43,052 nt of DNA, from positions 58,102 through 101,153 of the forward strand of contig DHAP01000011.1 of assembly GCA_002397465.1 (NCBI GenBank). Reading direction: 5' to 3'. Of the stretch, positions 35,119-43,052 are shown one piece after another; positions within the stretch are counted from its first letter, which is position 1, and the number at the start of each line of letters is the position of its first letter. This DNA is from Caryophanales bacterium UBA4951 (GTDB lineage Bacteria; Bacillota_I; Bacilli_A; RFN20; CAG-826). Below the pieces are notes generated by a model that saw nothing but the letters and a program-made list of their open reading frames with translations, had not been told where the DNA came from and did not search any database. The translations under genes were made by a program, and so were the position numbers.

Positions 35119-37068
35119 ATGGAAATCAAAATCAAAAACCTGACGAAGATCTTCCCAGGCGACCCCAAGAAGCACATTCGCGACACCATCGCCGTCAAGG
35201 ACCTCGATTTCGTGGTTCCTGATGGAAAGCTCGTCGGATTGCTCGGGCCTTCTGGATGCGGCAAGAGCACGACCTTATACATGATCGCGGGACTTCATAA
35301 GCCGACATCCGGCGAAGTGTGGTTCGGCGACCAGGAGGTCACCAACCTCTCACCTGAGAAACGTGGCATCGGCCTCGTCTTCCAGAACTACGCCCTCTAT
35401 CCGCACATGAGCATCTACAAGAACATCGAGTTCCCTCTCACCAACCTTAAGGTCGAGGTACCGATGTCGACGTTCTTTGATTTCCATATGCATTTCGTCT
35501 ATGAGCTCAACGCCAAAGACAACAGCGAGCTCATCCTCGAGGCCGTCAACAGGCTCGGACTTCGCGTCGGCTTGAAGAAGAAAGACTTCGTCGTCGCCTC
35601 AAAGATCGAAAACGAGAAGACGCTCACCATCGACGTCACTCTCAAGAACACCTCCGAAGCCACCCATAAGCTCTTCAAGGAAGACTTCGATTACATCGTC
35701 AAAGGCTACAAACTCGAAGAGAGCCAGGAGCAGACTTCCGAAGCCCTCTTTGACACCACCTTCCGCGCCAGCATCAACGAGGTTCGTGACGATGAGACCT
35801 GCGACGTCACCTTCTCTGGCAAACTCCCGGAATCCTATCAAGATAGCGACATGGACGCGGATATCAACAAAGCCCGTGAGTATTTCAAAGGCTTCGGCCA
35901 TCCTGAGTCCGTCACCATCATGCATCTACATAATGGACACGAGGTCGTCTCCCGCGTCTTAGGCATCCACGTGAAGAGCCTCAATGAAGTCGAAGCCGGC
36001 TTCAAGAGCGCCTTAGGCCTTCTTTCGACCAGCAAGATGGTCGACAACGTCTTTGCCAAGAGCTTCGAAAAAGAAGTGGTGGCCTTCATGAAAGAGAACA
36101 AGATCCGTTATTCGGACCTCAAAGTCTATTTCGACAAGGCCAACACCAAGCTCTTCGTCGAGTTCCATAAGCTCAGCAAAGCCAAGAACGAGGAAGCCAT
36201 CAAGGCCCTCAGCGAGAAACTCAGTCTCTCCGAAGTCGTCACCGAGACCAAGGTTGCCATCAACCATCGCCGCCTCACCAAAGAAGAAAGAAACGACATC
36301 GTCCACGAGACCGCCAAATTGGTCCAGGTCGAGGAATATCTCCAAAGAAAGCCATCGCAGCTATCCGGCGGCCAGCAGCAGCGTGTCGCCATCGCCCGCG
36401 CCCTCGTCAAGAGGCCTAAGGTCCTTCTTCTCGATGAGCCTTTGAGTAACCTCGACGCCCGTTTACGTCTCCAGACCCGTGAGGAAATCCGCCGCATCCA
36501 GCAAGAGACTGGCATCACCACCGTCTTCGTCACCCATGACCAAGAGGAAGCCATGTCCATCTCCGATGAGATCGTCGTCATGAAATTAGGCGAGGAGCAG
36601 CAAATCGACTCCCCACAGAAAGTCTACAATTCGCCAGCCAATCTCTTCGTCGCCCAGTTCTTGGGCACCCCTCCGATAAACGTCTTCGAGGGCGAAGTCA
36701 AAAAAGGCAAGATCTACATCGGGGACGACGTCGTCTTCGAGACCAAGACCAAAGTCGAGGACCAGCCAGTCTACGTCGCCATCCGTCCAGAGGGATTGCT
36801 CGTCAGCAAAGACGAGAAAGCCTTGGGCTTTGACGCCGACGTCGACCAGATCCAGGTTTTGGGCCGCGACTTATACATCGTCGGCAAGAACCCGCACTGC
36901 CTCCAGCCGAGTTTCAAGGCCATCATCCCGAGCGATGATAGCAAATACGGCAAAAAGATCCGCCTTAGCGTGAAGGCCAAGAAGTTCTACATCTTCAACA
37001 AAAAGACCGAGGAAAGGATTTATCTTGCGGAGGGCGAACCCGAAGGCAAGAAGCTTCCGCGTGATTAA
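35119..37068 (+). CDS. ABC transporter ATPase (UgpC/MsmK type) with ~270-residue insert
   Basis: A 649-residue ATPase, about 280 longer than MalK/UgpC relatives (around 370). Walker A is GPSGCGKST (43-51), the Q-loop is Q89 in VFQNYALYPHMS, the signature LSGGQ (415-419), Walker B VLLLDE (435-440) and H-loop H473. The C-terminal regulatory domain includes GTPPINVF and a YVAIRPEGL-like block. The insert, about 112-385, falls in the helical subdomain before the signature. It looks mostly helical with many Lys/Glu and resembles no domain I know. Similar inserts occur in mycoplasma homologues by recollection. It starts 18 nt after the membrane-protein gene with AAAGGAG. Confidence 0.88.
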   Translation: MEIKIKNLTKIFPGDPKKHIRDTIAVKDLDFVVPDGKLVGLLGPSGCGKSTTLYMIAGLHKPTSGEVWFGDQEVTNLSPEKRGIGLVFQNYALYPHMSIYKNIEFPLTNLKVEVPMSTFFDFHMHFVYELNAKDNSELILEAVNRLGLRVGLKKKDFVVASKIENEKTLTIDVTLKNTSEATHKLFKEDFDYIVKGYKLEESQEQTSEALFDTTFRASINEVRDDETCDVTFSGKLPESYQDSDMDADINKAREYFKGFGHPESVTIMHLHNGHEVVSRVLGIHVKSLNEVEAGFKSALGLLSTSKMVDNVFAKSFEKEVVAFMKENKIRYSDLKVYFDKANTKLFVEFHKLSKAKNEEAIKALSEKLSLSEVVTETKVAINHRRLTKEERNDIVHETAKLVQVEEYLQRKPSQLSGGQQQRVAIARALVKRPKVLLLDEPLSNLDARLRLQTREEIRRIQQETGITTVFVTHDQEEAMSISDEIVVMKLGEEQQIDSPQKVYNSPANLFVAQFLGTPPINVFEGEVKKGKIYIGDDVVFETKTKVEDQPVYVAIRPEGLLVSKDEKALGFDADVDQIQVLGRDLYIVGKNPHCLQPSFKAIIPSDDSKYGKKIRLSVKAKKFYIFNKKTEERIYLAEGEPEGKKLPRD

Positions 37069-37080
37069 TAGGAGGAAACA

Positions 37081-38136
37081 ATGGAAAACGTAACTAGCAA
37101 AACAGTGGCGCCCAACGATTTCTTCCTGGATCGGCCAGACTACGAAGAAGGCTACGATGAGGAAAGCAACACCGTCGTCCGCCTCGTCTCGCCCAAGAAG
37201 AAAAACGCCAAAGCCTACAAAGTCACCAACATCGATGACGTGGCTTCGAAGAACAACTGGAAAGCCTGGCTCTACCTGGCCCCAGCCCTTATCCTCGTAG
37301 TCATCTTCCTCATCTATCCGCTCGTGAACACCATCTTCATCTCATTCATGAAGAATTATGACTACACGACGGGAACCTTCGATGGCTTCACCCTCGACAA
37401 CTTCGGGATGATCCTCGGACTGACGGAATATAACGGGGTCAGGGAAACCTACTTCGTGAGCTATGCCATACCTAACACCTTCCTCATCGTCTTCGTGACG
37501 GTGCCGGTGTCGACGTTATTGGCCCTTCTCATCTCCGTCGGGCTCAACAGCATCAAATGGTTCCAGAAGTTCCTACAGACCGTCTTCTTCCTTCCATACG
37601 TCACTAACACCATCGCCGTCGGCATGGTCTTCAGCGTCCTCTTTGACCAAAACGGCATCATCAATTACATCTTCAATTTGGATATCACCTGGATCTATGG
37701 CGCGACTTATGTTCCTGCCATGACCGTCTTGATGATCTACATCGTCTGGTCGAGTTTGGCCTTCAAGATCCTCATCTTCTTATCGGGTCTTCAAGGCATC
37801 GACAAGCAATACTACCAAGCCGCCAAGATCGACGCCGCCTCCGGATGGAAGACCCTCTGGAGGATCACCGTCCCTCTCATGTCGCCGCAGATTCTCTATA
37901 TCCTTATCACCTCCTTCATCGGGGCCTTCAAGGAATACACCGCGGTCGTCGGACTCTTCAACGGGCCAGGCACCACGAATGGCGACTACTCGATGTACAC
38001 GATTGTCTATTACATCTATGAGAACCTTTCGACCCACACCTCGTGGGCTGCCGCGGCCGCCGTCTTCTTGTTCGTCATCATCCTCGTCTTCACGGTCGTG
38101 CAGATGCAGGTGTCCAAACGAAGGGTCTACTATTGA
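37081..38136 (+). CDS. ABC transporter permease (MalF/UgpA-like)
   Basis: A 351-residue permease. A soluble N-terminus (about 1-60) is followed by six membrane helices. The cytoplasmic EAA loop that docks on the ATPase reads YQAAKIDAASGWKTLWRITVP. The family belongs to carbohydrate and glycerol-phosphate importers (CUT1), though nearby genes suggest a different substrate. It starts 12 nt after the ATPase with an AGGAGG site and ends in TGA, close to the second permease. Confidence 0.92.
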   Translation: MENVTSKTVAPNDFFLDRPDYEEGYDEESNTVVRLVSPKKKNAKAYKVTNIDDVASKNNWKAWLYLAPALILVVIFLIYPLVNTIFISFMKNYDYTTGTFDGFTLDNFGMILGLTEYNGVRETYFVSYAIPNTFLIVFVTVPVSTLLALLISVGLNSIKWFQKFLQTVFFLPYVTNTIAVGMVFSVLFDQNGIINYIFNLDITWIYGATYVPAMTVLMIYIVWSSLAFKILIFLSGLQGIDKQYYQAAKIDAASGWKTLWRITVPLMSPQILYILITSFIGAFKEYTAVVGLFNGPGTTNGDYSMYTIVYYIYENLSTHTSWAAAAAVFLFVIILVFTVVQMQVSKRRVYY

Positions 38137-38150
38137 TGGGAGGGCAAAAA

Positions 38151-39116
38151 ATGAAACAAGCTTATGCTTACGGGAATTTCCCGAAAACAAAATCCAGCGA
38201 CATCACCCTTTCCATCGCCGAAAGCGGAAGGACCGTCGAGTCGATTCAGCGTGGCGAGAAAATCGGCCACATCATCTCGACCGTCCTCATTTACGCGATC
38301 CTCATCATCTTGGCCTTCGGGGTCATCTTCCCATTCTACTGGATGATCATCACCTCGCTTAAGACCAACGAGGAGGTCATTCAGCCGAATCAGACCTTGT
38401 TCCCGTCCATCGTCATGTGGAGCAACTACGTCTATGTTTTCCAAGCCTTCGATTTCTTGACCTATCTCAAGAACACGGTGGTGGTGGCGATCTTCTCGAC
38501 CGCCGGCACCCTTATCACGACCGTCTTGGCCGCCTTCGCCTTCGCCCGTCTGGAATTCAAAGGGCGTGAGGCCGTCTTCCTCGTCTTCTTGATGACGATG
38601 ATGATCCCAGGCGAGATGATGGTCATCTCCAACTACATTACCGTCGCGAGCTTCGGCTGGGTCGGGACCGACCAGACCCTGACGGAGGCATATCTCGCGA
38701 TGATCATTCCGTTTATCGTATCCGTCTTCTACATTTATCTCTTGCGTCAGAACTTCAAGCAGATCCCCAACGAGCTCTATCTGGCCGCCAAAGTCGACGG
38801 CAAGAGCGATTGGTCGTTCCTTTGGAAGGTCGTGGTCCCGCTTGCGGCCCCGACCCTCATCTCCATCTGCATTCTCAAGTTCATGGGCACCTGGAACTCT
38901 TACGTCTGGCCGAACTTGGTCACCAAGAGCGCCGACTACCGCCTGATCAGCAACGGTCTTCGTGGCAGCGCCTTCGTCGATGTCGAGACCGGGAGGACGA
39001 ACTACGGCTATCAGATGGCCGGCACCGTCCTGGTCACCGTTCCATTGTTCCTGTTGTTTGTCATATTCAGGAAGTACATCATGCGTGGCGTTGGCCGCGC
39101 TGGTATAAAAGGATAA
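38151..39116 (+). CDS. ABC transporter permease (MalG/UgpE-like)
   Basis: A 321-residue permease, partner of the preceding gene. Six helices lie from about residue 48; the EAA loop is ELYLAAKVDGKSDWSFLWKVVVP, followed by the tail block NYGYQMAGTVLVTVP. The ATG at 38151 has GGGAGGG at the right spacing. An in-frame ATG at 38136, overlapping the previous stop codon, would add five residues. The frame is open further upstream inside the first permease gene, which I reject. Confidence 0.92.
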   Translation: MKQAYAYGNFPKTKSSDITLSIAESGRTVESIQRGEKIGHIISTVLIYAILIILAFGVIFPFYWMIITSLKTNEEVIQPNQTLFPSIVMWSNYVYVFQAFDFLTYLKNTVVVAIFSTAGTLITTVLAAFAFARLEFKGREAVFLVFLMTMMIPGEMMVISNYITVASFGWVGTDQTLTEAYLAMIIPFIVSVFYIYLLRQNFKQIPNELYLAAKVDGKSDWSFLWKVVVPLAAPTLISICILKFMGTWNSYVWPNLVTKSADYRLISNGLRGSAFVDVETGRTNYGYQMAGTVLVTVPLFLLFVIFRKYIMRGVGRAGIKG

Positions 39117-39138
39117 GCTGGGTTAGCCCCAAAGGGCT

Positions 39139-39168
39139 TTGACAAGGAAGGCCTTAAGGCCTTACCAT
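39139..39168 (+). promoter_or_regulatory. Promoter of the binding-protein genes with palindromic spacer
   Basis: TTGACA (39139-39144) and TACCAT (39163-39168) with an 18-nt spacer, or CATAAT (39166-39171) with a long spacer. A 16-bp perfect palindrome, AAGGCCTT repeated twice (39148-39163), lies between them. It may be an operator for a local repressor. Extra transcription from here would raise the binding proteins over the permeases. Confidence 0.5.
39148..39163 (+). repeat. 16-bp palindrome, tandem AAGGCCTT
   Basis: AAGGCCTT occurs twice back to back, giving a perfect palindrome in the promoter spacer of the first binding-protein gene. Confidence 0.8.
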
Positions 39169-39234
39169 AATCCAGTCAATCCTATCCCCATCATCAGCTA
39201 AAGACACAATTCATTAAAGGAGGAAAAAGTCTTT

Positions 39235-40725
39235 ATGAAGAAGAAGCTTATGATCGTCAGTTGCTTCGCTGCCGCTATGCTTATGGCAAGCTGCGCCGGA
39301 ACAGAAACGTCTACTACTAGCGCTGATACCACGAGTCAGGGCGGAGCCTCGAGCATCCCGGATGATCAAAAGATCACCATCACCTACAAATCGGTGACCG
39401 GAAAGAACTTACAACCATACCTCGACAACTACATCTCGACCTTCAACGAGGCCTATCCGCAGTACAAAGTCGTCTCGGAAATCTATTCAGGATCCTACAA
39501 CCAGCTTGAAAGCGACACCATCAGCGGATTCGCCGCTGGCAACTATCCTGACCTCGTCCAGGCTTATCCGGACCACGTCGCCGACTACATCGCCAAAGGC
39601 AAAGCCGTCAAGCTTGATGACTACATCAATAGCACCGACAGCGAAATCGGCCTCAGCGCGTATGACAAGACCGACTACATCACGAACTTCATGAACGAAG
39701 GAAATGATTATCAGACCGAAGGCTACTACTCGGTCCCGAACAGCAAATCCACCGAGCTTATGTTCTGGAACAAGGATGTCCTCAACGGACTCGTTCTCCC
39801 AGGCGTCAATGGCGGCAAGGCCTTAGGCCAAAGCTACTTCGACAACCTTACTTGGGAAGAGCTCTTCGACGTCTTCTGCCCAGCCATCATCAGCTATAAC
39901 GATACCTTGGCCGCCGACAAGAAGATCCTCAAGACCGACCAGGCCTATCACTCAATCTTCGCTTATGACTCCGACGACAACCTCTTCATCACCTTGGCCG
40001 AGCAATATGGCTATGGCTACACCTCAGTCGACAAATCGACCGGCAAAGGCTCAGCCGACTTCGTCAATGACGATATGAAGGGTGTCATGAAGACCTTCCA
40101 CAAAGCCGCCCAGAACGGATACATCATCTCCAAGGGCAGCGCTGGCGGAAACTACACCAACACCTACTTCACCAAGCAGAACACCCTCTTCTCAGTCGGT
40201 TCGACCGGTGGCGTCAAATACCAATACGACAGCGCCAACCCGATCGACGTCGGCGTCGCGAGAATCCCGCACGCTGCCAACAAAGACGCCAAAGTCATTC
40301 TTCAGGGACCTTCGATCTGCATCCTTGATCATAATGACAGCGAGAGAACCAAGGGCGCTTGGCTCTTCTGGAAATGGATGACCAACAAGAGCAACTCCCT
40401 CAACTGGGCTTTGAACTCCGGCTATATGGGCATCCGCAATTCCTGCTACGAGAGCTCCGACTATCAGACTTCCAATGACGAGACCGAATTCGACACCAAG
40501 ACTCTCGACAGGCTCATGGCCCGTAGCAACACCTACACCCAGAACATCCTTGACGAGACCTTCACTTCACCGGTCTTCGTCGGATCGAGCGCCTGCCGTA
40601 CCGCCGTCTCCGGCGTCATGACCTTCGCTTTGACCAAATCCAACGATGACGATGCGACCTGGAATGCCGCCTTGGACAGTTCGTTCAACGACGCCTACAC
40701 CACAGCCCAAAAAGCCATCGCCTAA
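39235..40725 (+). CDS. Extracellular solute-binding lipoprotein 1
   Basis: A 496-residue lipoprotein. The signal peptide ends at a lipobox LMAS-C with C20 as the likely lipidated residue, followed by a Ser/Thr/Gly-rich linker. The fold resembles family 1 solute-binding proteins, with blocks such as FNEAYPQYKVVSE, GNYPDLVQAYPDHVADYI and FSVGSTGGVKYQYD. It lies downstream of the permeases with its own promoter and AAAGGAGG site, and should present ligand to the importer. The ligand is not deducible; family 1 binds mostly sugars. The next gene is a paralogue. Confidence 0.88.
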   Translation: MKKKLMIVSCFAAAMLMASCAGTETSTTSADTTSQGGASSIPDDQKITITYKSVTGKNLQPYLDNYISTFNEAYPQYKVVSEIYSGSYNQLESDTISGFAAGNYPDLVQAYPDHVADYIAKGKAVKLDDYINSTDSEIGLSAYDKTDYITNFMNEGNDYQTEGYYSVPNSKSTELMFWNKDVLNGLVLPGVNGGKALGQSYFDNLTWEELFDVFCPAIISYNDTLAADKKILKTDQAYHSIFAYDSDDNLFITLAEQYGYGYTSVDKSTGKGSADFVNDDMKGVMKTFHKAAQNGYIISKGSAGGNYTNTYFTKQNTLFSVGSTGGVKYQYDSANPIDVGVARIPHAANKDAKVILQGPSICILDHNDSERTKGAWLFWKWMTNKSNSLNWALNSGYMGIRNSCYESSDYQTSNDETEFDTKTLDRLMARSNTYTQNILDETFTSPVFVGSSACRTAVSGVMTFALTKSNDDDATWNAALDSSFNDAYTTAQKAIA

Positions 40726-40778
40726 TCCTATTTCGCCTTTGATTTGACTTCACCAGCCCTAAGAGGAGGAAACGATCA

Positions 40779-42227
40779 ATGTCAAATTCTAAATTCCGTC
40801 GCACTGCACCTATCTTTCTCTTAGGTCTGGCTTTGACTTCGCTCGTCGGATGCCAAAACTCGTCATCCGACTCCGATGTCATCAAGATTACTTTCTGGCA
40901 CACTTCCGGCGCCTCGCTTGCCGGCGGCTTTGAAACCGCCGCCACCGAGTTTGAGGCTTTGGTCCTCGAGCACGAGGGCGTCAAAGTGGAAGTGACACCC
41001 AGCTATCAAGGAAACTATGACGACATCGAGAACAAGGTCACGAAAGGCTTCGCGACCGGCACCGTTCCGACCATCGCCATCGCCTATCCTGACGCCGTCG
41101 CGGACTTCTTGGCCCTCGACACCAAAAACAAAGGTTACGTCTGCGACCTATCTTCCTATGCCGAAGACTCCGAAATCGGATTCGGCAAAGAAAGCTGGTT
41201 CGGCGACGGACCGATCTCCGATTTTGTCCCAGCTTTCTATAACGAAGGAAGCAAATACGGAAAAGAAGGACTATATTCCCTTCCTTTCATGAAATCGAGC
41301 GAGGCTCTCTTCTATAACTACGACCGCGTGGCCGCCTATGGGAAGAACTACACCCCAGAAGGCTACACTTCGCCTTTGAGCAGCGCCTCATCAATCAAGA
41401 ACTTCATGGCGAACCTGACCTGGGATCAGCTCATCGATTTCTGCCGTTACATCAAATCACAATCCAACAGCTCGCAATACACCGCCCCCTTATGGTACGA
41501 TTCGGACTCCAACCTTTTTATCACCGAATCCTATCAAAGGGACATCCCATATACCTCATTAGGCAGCGATGGGACCTTATCGATCGATTTCAACAATGAC
41601 GCCGCCAAATCGATGGTCAGCGAATTAAAGCAAGACTATGACGACGGCTTATTGGTCACCAAAGGAACCCAGAACACCTATGGTTCCGATGCCTTCAAAA
41701 ACGAAAAATGCGTCTTCTCCGTCGGTTCGACCGGCGGCACCGACTATAACGACCCGGGGGACAATTTCACCTCCGTCGCCGTCAAAGTCCCATACGCCAA
41801 CGACAACCCTCTCTACGTGAGCCAAGGACCGACCCTTTGCGTCCTCAATAGCCCCGGTGAGAGCGATGAGACCAACTCCATCCGTTCGAAATATGCCTTC
41901 AAGTTCATCAAATATCTGACCTCGACTGAAGTTAATGCCAAGCTCTGCGTCAATTATTCAAGCGGCTACACCCCAGTCAGGACCAGCTGCTATTCGACTG
42001 ACCTCTACACCCAATGGATCGAGGACAGCCAAGACTCCTTGAGCGGACTCGCCGCCAACGTCGTCGTGAACGAACTAAGCGACAAATACTTCACGACCCC
42101 AGCCGCCAAAGGCTCGAGCACGACGAGAGACCAAGTCGGTGGCATCATCACCAACGTCTTGCTTCAGGACACGAGCGTCGAGAGTGCCTTCCAGAGCGCC
42201 TACCAACAGAGCGTCTTAGCTAAATAA
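40779..42227 (+). CDS. Extracellular solute-binding lipoprotein 2
   Basis: A 482-residue lipoprotein, paralogue of the preceding gene. The lipobox is SLVG-C with C25. The mature part begins IKITFWHTSGASLAGG, a typical family 1 opening, and shares FSVGSTGGTDYN, QGPTLCVLN and the PTIAIAYPDAVADFL block with binding protein 1. Sequence identity is only partial, which suggests different ligand preferences for one permease pair. It begins 53 nt after binding protein 1, with AGAGGAGG upstream. Confidence 0.88.
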   Translation: MSNSKFRRTAPIFLLGLALTSLVGCQNSSSDSDVIKITFWHTSGASLAGGFETAATEFEALVLEHEGVKVEVTPSYQGNYDDIENKVTKGFATGTVPTIAIAYPDAVADFLALDTKNKGYVCDLSSYAEDSEIGFGKESWFGDGPISDFVPAFYNEGSKYGKEGLYSLPFMKSSEALFYNYDRVAAYGKNYTPEGYTSPLSSASSIKNFMANLTWDQLIDFCRYIKSQSNSSQYTAPLWYDSDSNLFITESYQRDIPYTSLGSDGTLSIDFNNDAAKSMVSELKQDYDDGLLVTKGTQNTYGSDAFKNEKCVFSVGSTGGTDYNDPGDNFTSVAVKVPYANDNPLYVSQGPTLCVLNSPGESDETNSIRSKYAFKFIKYLTSTEVNAKLCVNYSSGYTPVRTSCYSTDLYTQWIEDSQDSLSGLAANVVVNELSDKYFTTPAAKGSSTTRDQVGGIITNVLLQDTSVESAFQSAYQQSVLAK

Positions 42228-42249
42228 ATAGGGGAGAAAAGAAAGAAAC

Positions 42250-43052
42250 ATGAACTTATTCAAAAAAAGCCTGGTCGTCTTGCTCCCTCTATGCATGGTT
42301 TTAGCCGGATGCACGACCACCGATGACGGCAACACTACCTCGGAGGACGCCGCTTCAACCTCGGAGATCGACTATGTGAACGATGGCAGCGTCGCCCTTA
42401 CCCTCGACTATGCCGGACACGATTTCTATAAGGACGGCATCGGACAAGTTACCCTCAAGACCCCGATCGACGGGGACACCGCCCACTTCACGCCATTGGT
42501 CACCACGACCTCATCCGAGCTCATCAAGTCACGTTTCTGGGGCATCGATACCCCTGAGTCGACCGGCCAGATCCAAGAATATGGCAAGGCCGCCTCGAAT
42601 TTCACGAAATCAAGACTCCAGGAAGCCAACGAGAACGGCACGATCGTCGTCGCCTCTCCTTATACGAGCTACAAGGCCCCGGAGAATGACTCGACCGGCA
42701 CCCGTTACGTCTCCTTGATCTGGATCAACCTCACCAAGAAGAACGCCGCCTACAACGAGCTTTATCTTTTGAACCTCGAAATCGTCCAAGTGGGCTATAG
42801 CTGGGTCAAGAACGTCTCAGACATGCCTTCATATAGCGACACCTTCTATAACGCCGAGACTCAGGCCAGGGCCCTCAAGCTCAACATGTTCAGCGGCGAG
42901 CCGGATCCTTTGTTCAACTATGGCGACTATGAAAACGTCTCCCTTCTCGAACTCAAGAACGAGATTGTCAGCAAGATCAAAGACAATAGCCACGTCAACA
43001 AATACGATGGGGCCAAAGTCACCGTCTGCGGCACCGTCGCCGGTTATGCCAA
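42250..43052 (+). CDS. Lipoprotein with staphylococcal-nuclease (TNase-like) domain, 3' truncated by window
   Basis: At least 267 residues; the frame continues past the window. A lipoprotein signal ends at LAG-C (C21). An SNase-like domain spans about 46-190: the calcium-site motif IDGDT (D74, D76), RFWGIDTPES with R95, D100, T101 and E103, and R152 in GTRYVSLIW. These match catalytic Arg35, Asp40, Thr41, Glu43 and Arg87 of staphylococcal nuclease, so activity on DNA or RNA at the cell surface is likely. The segment from about 250 (GAKVTVCGTVAGYA) may begin an OB-fold. It follows the binding proteins by 22 nt and shares an AGGGGAG site, so it is part of the transporter locus. Confidence 0.85.
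   Translation, partial: MNLFKKSLVVLLPLCMVLAGCTTTDDGNTTSEDAASTSEIDYVNDGSVALTLDYAGHDFYKDGIGQVTLKTPIDGDTAHFTPLVTTTSSELIKSRFWGIDTPESTGQIQEYGKAASNFTKSRLQEANENGTIVVASPYTSYKAPENDSTGTRYVSLIWINLTKKNAAYNELYLLNLEIVQVGYSWVKNVSDMPSYSDTFYNAETQARALKLNMFSGEPDPLFNYGDYENVSLLELKNEIVSKIKDNSHVNKYDGAKVTVCGTVAGYA

Noticed and set aside
38043..38150. Extended N-terminus of the second permease
   Set aside because: The upstream frame overlaps the first permease and encodes an Arg-rich artefact. The ATG at 38151 has the ribosome binding site.

Overview
The window reads as a chromosomal segment of an uncultured Bacilli lineage close to the Erysipelotrichia/Mollicutes branch (RF39- or Izemoplasma-like). The order cysS, rlmB, sigH-like, rpmG, secE, nusG, rplK, rplA, rplJ, rplL, ybxB-type methyltransferase, rpoB, rpoC, rpsL, rpsG, fusA, tuf is the rif/str cluster order of Bacillus subtilis. 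Several traits look mycoplasma-like: Asn at the RpoB position usually occupied by His526, an L11 with a shortened proline switch, an ABC ATPase with a large internal insert, and a lipoprotein nuclease beside the transporter. The genetic code is standard, because TGA is used as a stop (for example nusG, rpmG, mgtA). Base composition is moderate to high for this branch. The lineage is inferred; no rRNA is present.

Layout. 1-3.9 kb: the tail of a membrane protein, then cysS, an MgtC/SapB protein, rlmB and a divergent SigH-like sigma factor. 3.9-4.9 kb: rpmG-secE-nusG with its own promoter and a terminator. 4.9-11.8 kb: an insertion between nusG and rplK carrying an unknown membrane protein (minus strand), an HD-domain protein, a zinc-type ArsR/SmtB regulator with a Zn/Cd P1B-ATPase, and an MgtA-type P-type ATPase preceded by a structured leader and followed by a coupled 48-residue membrane protein. 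11.9-22.7 kb: rplK-rplA, an L10 leader, rplJ-rplL, an attenuator-like hairpin, the methyltransferase, rpoB and rpoC. 22.7-23.5 kb: a zinc-ribbon membrane protein and a SemiSWEET. 23.5-28.0 kb: rpsL-rpsG-fusA and tuf. 28.0-33.4 kb: a membrane-anchored unknown, an MscS channel and three consecutive RDD-family membrane proteins. 33.6-43.05 kb: a membrane protein, an ABC importer (insert-bearing ATPase, two permeases, two lipoprotein binding proteins) and a lipoprotein with a complete staphylococcal-nuclease active site, cut by the window end.

The most interesting system is the last one. It combines a surface nuclease, two solute-binding lipoproteins, two permeases and an ATPase with a roughly 270-residue insert. 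From memory, mycoplasmas keep an SNase-type lipoprotein beside a similar transporter (MG186-MG189 region; mhp379 region of M. hyopneumoniae), so this may be an ancestral scavenging importer for nucleic-acid breakdown products. Other leads are the unclassified RNA leader with a sequestered ribosome binding site upstream of mgtA, the small protein coupled to mgtA, two SmtB-type operators on the zinc operon, and at least six genes whose start codon lies 6-9 nt after a -10 box with no Shine-Dalgarno sequence, which suggests leaderless mRNAs.

No gene-free stretch exceeds 300 bases. No tRNA, rRNA, CRISPR array or insertion sequence was seen.
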